7,188 bases of DNA from an uncultured Sphingobium sp. Lineage in GTDB: Bacteria > Pseudomonadota > Alphaproteobacteria > Sphingomonadales > Sphingomonadaceae. Below the pieces are notes generated by a model, which was not told the DNA's origin, ran no database searches, and saw nothing but the letters and a program-made list of their open reading frames with translations. Positions 1 to 4,695 of the stretch are shown here, in pieces (within the stretch, counting starts at the first letter, position 1; the number at the start of each line of letters is the position of its first letter). The stretch spans positions 1 to 7,188 of the forward strand of contig CAMLFF010000169.1 in the NCBI GenBank assembly GCA_946479185.1, given 5' to 3'. The position numbers and the translations under genes are program-made.

Positions 1-1179
1 GCGGGCAAGGATCGCGCGGCGATCATGATGGGCGGCAAGACGCTCGATCAGATCTGGTGGTGGCGCGGTCGCGGCTTCACCAGCTATCGCGGCACAGCCC
101 TTACGCCCCTCGTCGAACGCGTGAATAGCGGCGTGCAAATGATGCTCGATCAGGATCGTCCGGCGATGGACCTGCCCGCGCTGTGTAAATCGACCAATCA
201 CGCCATCTCGCTCTCCCCCACGTTAAGCGTTGGCGCCGGACATTTTGCACGCAAAGCTGGCGATCAAACCGCGTTCCGCGCCTCGCCCGAGGCAGACGCT
301 GCCGTGCTCGCTTTGGCCGCGACCCTCGTTGACGATCAAAATCTCGGCAAGGGTGCGGCAACCGATCTGCTGATCGTCGGCCTCTCCGCCACTGACTATG
401 TCGGTCACACTTATGGCAGCCGTGGCTCGGAAATGTGCCTGCAAATGATGTCGCTGGATCGCGAGATGGGCGCCTTCTTCGATCGGCTCGACAGCAAGGG
501 CATCGATTATATGGTTGCGCTCACCGCCGATCATGGCGGGCCGGACCTGACCGAACGCCAGCAGATGCAAGCCATCAGCGATGCCGAGCGCGCAGCTGCC
601 GATCTCTATCCAGCACAGACCAGCGCCATCATCAGCCAACGCACCGGCATCAAGGCGAGCAACGGCGATGTGCTGCTCGGCACCGGGCCATTTGGCGATA
701 TCTATGTCAACCGCACGCTGAGCGCTCCCCAGCGCACCAAAGTCCTCACTCAGGCCCGCGCCTTTTACGCCGCCCATCCGCAGATTGCAGCGGTGTTCAC
801 GGCGGACGAACTGCGCGCCGCGCCTGCGCCATCCGGCCCGCCCGAAGACTGGTCGCTGCTCACCCGCGCCAAGGCCAGCTTCGATCCCGCACGTTCAGGC
901 GATCTCGTCATCCTGCTCAAGCCGCGCGTGATGGGCATTCACACGCCTGCGCCTGGCTATGTGGTCGCACATGGCAGCCCGTGGGATTATGATCGCAATG
1001 TGCCAATGCTCTTCTGGCGCAAGGACATGCCCCGCATGGAGCAGCCGCAGGGCGTGGAGACGGTCGACATTCTCCCAACCCTCGCCGCGCAGATCGGCCT
1101 TCCCCTGCCGATGGCGCAGATCGACGGCAAATGCCTTGATCTGGACCCCGGCTCGGCGACGAGTTGCCCGGCGAAATAG
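1..1179 (+). CDS. PafA/SPAP-type alkaline phosphatase, 5'-truncated by window edge
   Basis: C-terminal 392 residues of an alkaline phosphatase-superfamily enzyme, probably periplasmic, releasing phosphate from phosphomonoesters with two zinc ions. The frame is open to base 1, so the first ATG in view (25) is internal. Seen, numbering from base 1: GKDR at residues 2-5, giving Lys3 and Arg5; DYVGH at 132-136; ADHGG with Asp177 and His178; AHGSPWDYD with His324. As I recall the Sphingomonas SPAP enzyme, these match Lys171/Arg173, Asp300/His304, Asp345/His346 and His491. The spacings from Lys3 to Asp177 agree exactly, implying about 168 missing residues that hold the Thr nucleophile, one metal Asp and the signal peptide. 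The Lys/Arg pair favours a phosphomonoesterase over a phosphodiesterase or nucleotide pyrophosphatase. The C-terminus has two Cys (KCLDLDPGSATSC) that could pair. The gene converges on marR with a 24-bp gap. Confidence 0.9.
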   Translation, partial: AGKDRAAIMMGGKTLDQIWWWRGRGFTSYRGTALTPLVERVNSGVQMMLDQDRPAMDLPALCKSTNHAISLSPTLSVGAGHFARKAGDQTAFRASPEADAAVLALAATLVDDQNLGKGAATDLLIVGLSATDYVGHTYGSRGSEMCLQMMSLDREMGAFFDRLDSKGIDYMVALTADHGGPDLTERQQMQAISDAERAAADLYPAQTSAIISQRTGIKASNGDVLLGTGPFGDIYVNRTLSAPQRTKVLTQARAFYAAHPQIAAVFTADELRAAPAPSGPPEDWSLLTRAKASFDPARSGDLVILLKPRVMGIHTPAPGYVVAHGSPWDYDRNVPMLFWRKDMPRMEQPQGVETVDILPTLAAQIGLPLPMAQIDGKCLDLDPGSATSCPAK

Positions 1180-1203
1180 GATCGTAAAGCCTGGCTGATC
1201 CGT

Positions 1204-1692
1204 TCAGCCCTGCTCATCCTCGAGCATCGCATCAACGGCGCGCTGGGTCAGGCTGATCAGCTGCGCGATCTCCTGGCGGCTCAGCTTCGCGCGGATCGGC
1301 TTTTCAACCGCTTGCCCTTTCTTGTGAAGCTCCTGCATCAGCGCTTCGCCTTCCGCCGTCAGGGTCAGCGCGTTTCGGCGACGGTCCTGCGTGGAACGCT
1401 TGCGCTCCGCAAAACCGCGCTGCTCAAGATCGTCCACGATTGCGACGACAATGGATTTGTCCGTGCCGATATGCTTGGCAATGTCGGATTGCGAGCAGCC
1501 TGGATTGGCCGAGATCAGCGCCATTGTCGAGAATGTGCCAGACCGAAGGCCGAAGGGTTCGAACGCGACGACGATGCGTGAGCTCAGCAGATTGCGCAGC
1601 AGCCGCACGCCGGGGCCAATGCTCTCCCCCAGCAAACCAAATTCGACGCCGTCATTTGCTTGCTCCGCCTGAATTTTCTGATGCTCCGTCAT
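1204..1692 (-). CDS. MarR-family winged-helix transcriptional regulator
   Basis: A 162-residue protein from the ATG at 1692 (MTEHQKIQAE). MarR proteins bind palindromic operators as dimers and usually release DNA when a phenolic or aromatic ligand, or an oxidant, binds. The winged-helix core is visible: an N-terminal dimerisation helix (LLRNLLSSRIVVAFEPFGL), the recognition region NPGCSQSDIAKHIGTDKSIVVAIVDDLEQRG, and the wing AERKRSTQDRRRNALTLTAEG, which carries the family's DRR-N--LT signature. A C-terminal helix (LISLTQRAVDAMLEDEQG) closes the dimer. Upstream in-frame starts exist (ATG 1728, TTG 1761) but would place the first inverted repeat inside the coding region, and the added residues are Lys/Arg-rich and unlike the family. 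An AAAGG-like sequence lies about 12 bases before 1692, so ribosome-site support is only moderate. The gene is divergent from the TfdA-like dioxygenase, the usual layout for a local repressor; control of that gene is inferred. Confidence 0.88.
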   Translation of the reverse strand: MTEHQKIQAEQANDGVEFGLLGESIGPGVRLLRNLLSSRIVVAFEPFGLRSGTFSTMALISANPGCSQSDIAKHIGTDKSIVVAIVDDLEQRGFAERKRSTQDRRRNALTLTAEGEALMQELHKKGQAVEKPIRAKLSRQEIAQLISLTQRAVDAMLEDEQG

Positions 1693-1721
1693 ACGCGACT
1701 GCCTTTTTTTGCTTTTTGTGA

Positions 1722-1740
1722 CGTGCATGAGGGATGCACG
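1722..1740. promoter_or_regulatory. Inverted repeat 1, candidate MarR operator (7-5-7)
   Basis: CGTGCAT-GAGGG-ATGCACG, a perfect 7-bp inverted repeat with a 5-bp spacer, 19 bp in all. Size and symmetry fit MarR operators, and it sits about 30 bp upstream of the marR start codon, so binding here would block marR itself. A further half-site-like ATGCAC lies at 1753-1758. Function is inferred. Confidence 0.45.
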
Positions 1741-1758
1741 GAGAGGGATAAATATGCA

Positions 1759-1773
1759 CAATACTAACTATTG
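1759..1773. promoter_or_regulatory. Inverted repeat 2, AT-rich candidate operator (5-5-5)
   Basis: CAATA-CTAAC-TATTG, a perfect 5-bp inverted repeat with a 5-bp spacer in the AT-rich centre of the divergent region. CAAT/ATTG arms are common in MarR-family sites. Short arms make chance occurrence more likely than for the other two repeats. Confidence 0.35.
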
Positions 1774-1795
1774 ATTAAAACAACCATATTGACTT

Positions 1796-1810
1796 CCCGA
1801 TCGGATCGGG
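1796..1810. promoter_or_regulatory. Inverted repeat 3, perfect palindrome CCCGATC-G-GATCGGG
   Basis: A perfect 7-1-7 palindrome starting one base after the candidate -35 TTGACT (1789-1794). A protein bound here would occupy the promoter spacer of the TfdA-like gene, the classical position for repression. Its sequence differs completely from repeats 1 and 2, so a second regulator could be involved, or the repeat could act in the RNA leader. Confidence 0.42.
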
Positions 1811-1878
1811 TTCAGACATACGCAGCTTCAAAGTCAAGCCCGCCGCGCTGTTTTGGGCTCTAAAAACGCGATAAAGAC

Positions 1879-1885
1879 GAGAGGA
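1879..1885 (+). promoter_or_regulatory. Ribosome binding site fixing the TfdA-like start
   Basis: GAGAGGA lies 6 bases before the ATG at 1892. This chooses 1892 over the longer in-frame TTG at 1853, which would add 13 residues (starting with GSKNAIKT after the initiator) that precede the conserved N-terminus and have no family counterpart. Confidence 0.75.
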
Positions 1886-1891
1886 TTGCCC

Positions 1892-2803
1892 ATGATCACG
1901 GTCAAAAGGTTGCACCCGCTGTTTTTCGGCGAGATTGTGGGCGCCGATCTTACATCCGAGCCGACCGAGGAACTGCGCAAAACCGTGCAGGATGCGATGG
2001 ATGAGCATGCCGTTTGCGTCGTGCGACAGGGGCCGATCACGGACGAGCAGCACATCCGGTTCGCCCGCCTGTTTGGCCCACTCGAATATCCGCCCGGCTA
2101 CGGCACGCGTCCCAAGGGCCACATTGCCGCAGAACTGTTCTTCGCGGGCAATCTGGACAAGGAGGGCAACATCAAACCGCTTACTCCGGCGAACCAGAAT
2201 GTTGCCAAGGGCGCCGAGCGTTTTCATGCGGATAGCTCGTTCAATCCGCTGCCCTCCAAATGGTCGATGCTACGGGGCGTCGAGTGCCCGCCCTCAGAGG
2301 TTGGCGGGGACACCTGCTTTGTCGATCTGCGCGCCGCTTACGACGATCTGCCACAGGAGACCAAGGATCAGGTCGACGGCATGATGGGTATTCACGATTT
2401 CTGGCTTGGCCGCCAATATGCGGGGCTGGTTATCGATGATGAGATGCGCAAGACTATGATCATGCCGCCCGTGGAGCATCCGCTGGTGCGCACCACGCCA
2501 AACGGGCGCAAGGCGCTGTTCGTCGGCGGGCATTGTGTGGGCGTTGTCGGCATGTCGCAGGATGAGGGGCATGAGTTCGTCGAAAAGCTGTACGCCCACG
2601 TCACCCAGCCCAAATATATCCACCGGCACAAATGGACGGTTGGCGATATCGTGATCTGGGACAACCGCTTCGCGCTGCACGCCGCGACGCCGCTCGACAC
2701 CGATCAATATCGGCGTGACATGCGGCGCGCGACGATTAACGAAAGCGGCGAAGAGCTGGACGCTTATGAGTTTCGGCGCCGTCAGGAAGCGAACGTCGCC
2801 TGA
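1892..2803 (+). CDS. TfdA/TauD-family Fe(II)/2-oxoglutarate-dependent dioxygenase
   Basis: A 303-residue cytoplasmic enzyme. Family members couple oxidative decarboxylation of 2-oxoglutarate to hydroxylation next to a heteroatom; TfdA hydroxylates phenoxyacetates so the ether falls apart to a phenol and glyoxylate. Seen: the iron triad His112-x-Asp114 (FHADSSF) and His263 (WDNRFALHAA), with the 2-oxoglutarate Arg274/275 in YRRDMRRATI. As I recall, TfdA uses His113, Asp115, His262 and Arg273, so spacing is nearly identical. HADSSFNPLPSKWSML, GGDTCFVDLRAAYDDLP and DMRRAT resemble TfdA and the RdpA/SdpA phenoxypropionate enzymes more than taurine dioxygenase TauD. It lies beside a MarR gene and next to LigD- and LigF-like genes, supporting an aromatic ether substrate. 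It converges on the SDR with an 18-bp gap. A sulfonate or other carboxylate substrate cannot be excluded; family is sure, substrate is not. Confidence 0.88.
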   Translation: MITVKRLHPLFFGEIVGADLTSEPTEELRKTVQDAMDEHAVCVVRQGPITDEQHIRFARLFGPLEYPPGYGTRPKGHIAAELFFAGNLDKEGNIKPLTPANQNVAKGAERFHADSSFNPLPSKWSMLRGVECPPSEVGGDTCFVDLRAAYDDLPQETKDQVDGMMGIHDFWLGRQYAGLVIDDEMRKTMIMPPVEHPLVRTTPNGRKALFVGGHCVGVVGMSQDEGHEFVEKLYAHVTQPKYIHRHKWTVGDIVIWDNRFALHAATPLDTDQYRRDMRRATINESGEELDAYEFRRRQEANVA

Positions 2804-2821
2804 TTGGGCAGCGCCGGCCCT

Positions 2822-3672
2822 TCAACGCGGCAGATAATCCGGTGCCATCGCCGCCTCGATTGCGGCATGGCGCGCTTTTACGGATTCGATGAAGGCGGGA
2901 TGCGTGATCACGTAGAGCTTGTCGTTGAGGATCGCATGAACCGTCATCCGGCCTACATCCAGCGGATCGAGCCAAAAGCCTTTGCCCGTGCTGGGCGGAA
3001 GCGCGCCGTGCGAGCCGGAGCTTTCACGAAACGGGCTCTCCACCTGGAATTCCGTGGGGCGCAATTGCTCGGTCTGCGCAATGTTGGTCGTCACCGGACC
3101 GGGGCAAACGACGCTCGTGCCGATGTTCGCCATTTTCTCCTCCAGCTCGACGCGCAAATGCTCGGTCAGAGAGATGATGGCGGCCTTGGTCGGCGCATAA
3201 ACCCCGCGCGTCAGCCGCGCGCTCATGATCGCGCCTTCCGATGCGGTGTTAACGACATGACCGCCCAGGCCATGCGCCTTGATGCGCGGCAGCCCGCGAC
3301 GAGGCCGTTGGTCACGCCGATCAGGTTGACACCGACGCCCCAGTCCCAATCGGCATGCGTGGCTTCGTCCACCGGGCCGACGATACCCACTCCTGCATTG
3401 TTGACGAGAATTTGCAGCGGGCCAAGCTTGGCCTCAGCCTCATCCAGCGCGCGCGCATAGCCGGGCCTGTCCGTCACATCGAGCTTGAGGGCAAGAAAGC
3501 GATCCGCCCAGCCTTCCTGCGCCGCAACGCCCGCAGCTTCGGCAAGATGATCATCCCGCACATCGCAAATCGCGACCTTCGCGCCTTCCGCCGCGAGTGC
3601 GCGGGCAATGCCCAGGCCAATGCCGCTGCCGCCACCCGTAACGAATGCCATTGTGCCCGAGACTGATTTCAC
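2822..3672 (-). pseudogene. SDR dehydrogenase, LigD-like C-alpha-dehydrogenase type, frameshifted
   Basis: A short-chain dehydrogenase in two frames. The first runs from GTG 3672 to about 3293, the second from about 3292 to the stop at 2822-2824; one extra base in the CCC at 3293-3295 (+ strand) would join them into 283 residues. In that reconstruction: TGGGSGIG at 12-19; Asp37 after beta-2, favouring NAD; NNAG at 91-94; and catalytic Asn116, Ser145, Tyr159 and Lys163 (YAPTK). The N-terminus aligns without gaps to remembered LigD (MKDFQDQVAFITGG), and WDWGVGVNLIGVTNGLV and TTNIAQTEQLRP match further LigD segments. LigD-type enzymes oxidise the C-alpha alcohol of beta-aryl ether lignin dimers to a ketone using NAD. 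The GTG is chosen over ATG 3651 because GAGAGG lies 7 bases upstream and the alignment fits. Translation as written stops at 3223, losing Ser, Tyr and Lys, hence inactive. It may be a recent mutation or a one-base sequence error; all other motifs are intact. Confidence 0.82.
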
Positions 3673-3728
3673 GACGCCACCTCTCACTGCTCTAATATAA
3701 TTTTCATATGCCGACTGGAGACCTGAAC
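3673..3728. promoter_or_regulatory. 56-bp divergent promoter region, consensus -10 TATAAT
   Basis: Only 56 bp separate the divergent SDR and GST start codons. A perfect TATAAT lies at 3695-3700, facing the GST gene. It predicts a transcript start near 3707 and a short leader carrying GGAG (3717-3720), 8 bases before ATG 3729. No good -35 is seen; TTTCAC or TTCACG near 3667-3673 is badly spaced. On the other strand TATATT (3693-3698) overlaps it and could serve the SDR. Overlapping -10 elements would make the two genes compete for polymerase. Confidence 0.45.
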
Positions 3729-4475
3729 ATGAGCGTTGAGCTATATCATGCAGAGCCCGGCTCAAACAGCCTAAAAGTTCTGCAGGCCATCCATGAAAAA
3801 GCTGTTCCCTTCAATAGCCATTATATAAATTTATCGAAGTTTGAGCAGCATGACCCGAGCTATTTGAAGATCAATGCAGCGGGACAAGTCCCTACACTTG
3901 TCCACGATTGCCGTGTTCTTACCGAATCAACCATCATCAACGAATATATTGATGACGCATTTGATGGCCCCGCACTCAAACCAGCCGATGCTTATCAGCA
4001 GGGCTTAATGCGCATCTGGACCAAATATGTCGATGATGTGTTCCGCCCATCCCTCTCCTTCCTCGCCTGGCACCGCGTCATCCCCGGCCTCGCCAACTCC
4101 TTGCCACCGGGCGAGTTCGAGGCTCGACTGGCGCGCATCCCGCTGCGCGAAAAGCGCGACAAATGGGCGCTTGCTGCAAGCGGCGGCTTTACGGAGAATG
4201 AATTGGAGGGGTGGCGCGAAAATCTGGCCGCTGTGACAGACCGGGTGGAAATGGCACTCACCGGCCATGATTGGCTGGTCGCGGATCAGTTCACGCTCGC
4301 AGATATCGCCGTGTTCTCCATGGCCATTTCCATGCCACGCAGTCACGCCGACCTGTGGAATGCGGAGCGTACACCCAATGCAATGGCCTGGCTGGACCGC
4401 ATGAAGGCGCGGCCCGGCGTAGCGGCGGCGCTCGCCATGCCGAACCACAGCGATCTGATCAAAACTGGGAGGTAG
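3729..4475 (+). CDS. LigF-like glutathione S-transferase, candidate beta-etherase
   Basis: A 248-residue cytoplasmic GST. LigF attacks the beta-carbon of a beta-aryl ether ketone with glutathione, releasing a phenol and leaving a glutathione conjugate. Seen: a thioredoxin-like domain at about 1-82 with PGSNSLK (candidate active-site Ser14), SKFEQHD at 36-42, cis-Pro55 in GQVPTL and Glu66-Ser67 in LTESTII for glutathione; then a helical domain with RIWTKYVDD, a conserved DWLVADQFTLADIAVFSMA segment and AWLDRMKARPGVAAAL. Remembered LigF shares PGANSLK, SKFEQH, GQVPALWHD, VVTESTVICEYLEDVF and RVWTKWVDE, closer than to generic GSTs or to LigE/LigG. Start 3729 is chosen over ATG 3708 by the GGAG site and the LigF N-terminus. 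The 5' third is much AT-richer than the rest. The neighbouring LigD-like gene would make its ketone substrate. Etherase activity and stereochemistry are inferred. Confidence 0.85.
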   Translation: MSVELYHAEPGSNSLKVLQAIHEKAVPFNSHYINLSKFEQHDPSYLKINAAGQVPTLVHDCRVLTESTIINEYIDDAFDGPALKPADAYQQGLMRIWTKYVDDVFRPSLSFLAWHRVIPGLANSLPPGEFEARLARIPLREKRDKWALAASGGFTENELEGWRENLAAVTDRVEMALTGHDWLVADQFTLADIAVFSMAISMPRSHADLWNAERTPNAMAWLDRMKARPGVAAALAMPNHSDLIKTGR

Positions 4476-4497
4476 TGGCTGCCAAAAAATTGCCGTC

Positions 4498-4517
4498 ATG
4501 CCAGCGAAGGCTGGCAT
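4498..4517 (+). terminator. REP palindrome A, possible terminator of the GST gene
   Basis: ATGCCAGC-GAAG-GCTGGCAT, an 8-bp perfect stem with a 4-base loop, 22 bases after the GST stop codon. It could act as a transcription end or mRNA-stabilising hairpin. There is no T-tract, so intrinsic termination is uncertain; the repeat identity is more secure than the terminator role. Confidence 0.45.
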
Positions 4518-4642
4518 CGTGTGCGCGGGGGAGCGGACCATCCGAAAAGGCGCAACCACGGCCGTTCGCACGTGTCGATCTTCAACTTACCAAGCAACGG
4601 CGTGGCCGCGCGAAATTTGGGTTAGCGCTATGACGCTACAGG

Positions 4643-4660
4643 CCCCAGCCTGCGCTGGGG
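4643..4660 (-). terminator. REP palindrome B, possible terminator of the alpha-glucosidase gene
   Basis: CCCCAGC-CTGC-GCTGGGG, a 7-bp perfect stem (8 with the flanking G4642/C4661 pair) with a 4-base loop. It lies 35 bases beyond the GH13 stop in its transcription direction. A small second hairpin, CGAT-AAA-ATCG (4664-4674), lies between it and the gene. No U-tract is seen, so the terminator role is tentative. Confidence 0.4.
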
Positions 4661-4695
4661 CGACGATAAAATCGTTAGCTTGAGCGCGGGCACCC

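Larger units (their letters stand above)
1693..1891. promoter_or_regulatory. Divergent control region between marR and the TfdA-like gene
   Basis: The 199-bp gap between two divergent start codons must hold both promoters. Its middle part (about 1743-1795) is clearly AT-rich against a GC-rich background. Three separate inverted repeats lie in it, listed as individual features. A TTGACT hexamer at 1789-1794 is a fair -35 candidate for rightward transcription, but no good -10 hexamer follows at 16-18 bp. On the other strand TTGTTT and TTAATC hexamers are possible -35 elements with no convincing partner. Transcription start sites cannot be fixed from sequence alone. Confidence 0.6.
4495..4664. 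repeat. REPIN-like element: two REP palindromes in opposite orientation
   Basis: A 170-bp stretch between the GST stop and the alpha-glucosidase stop, bounded by two related palindromes facing each other. Both share GTC-N3-CCAGCG-AGGCTGG when one is reverse-complemented. The inner 123 bp have no coding feature I can support. Paired inverted REP units spread non-autonomously in bacterial genomes, usually with a RAYT transposase encoded elsewhere; that link is family knowledge, and no transposase is present here. Such elements typically sit between convergent genes, as here. Confidence 0.6.

Noticed and set aside
223..777. Open frame on the - strand, 184 codons, opposite the alkaline phosphatase
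   Set aside because: Antisense to conserved metal-ligand motifs and without recognisable domain features.
1179..1201. GGATC...GATCC inverted repeat between the phosphatase and marR stop codons as a terminator
   Set aside because: Only 5-bp arms around a 13-base loop and no T-tract on either side.
1853..1891. Longer dioxygenase beginning at TTG 1853
   Set aside because: No ribosome site before 1853; GAGAGGA directly supports ATG 1892, and the extra residues have no family match.
2804..2821. GGGC...GCCC hairpin between the dioxygenase and SDR stops as a terminator
   Set aside because: Four-base arms, no T-tract; too weak to call in GC-rich DNA.
3285..3300. Programmed ribosomal frameshift in the SDR gene
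   Set aside because: No X-XXY-YYZ slippery heptamer and no known need for frameshifting in this enzyme family; a simple lost base explains the data.
4498..4683. Small + strand open frame starting MPAKAGI
   Set aside because: Start and end are translations of the two REP palindromes; no ribosome site and no domain.
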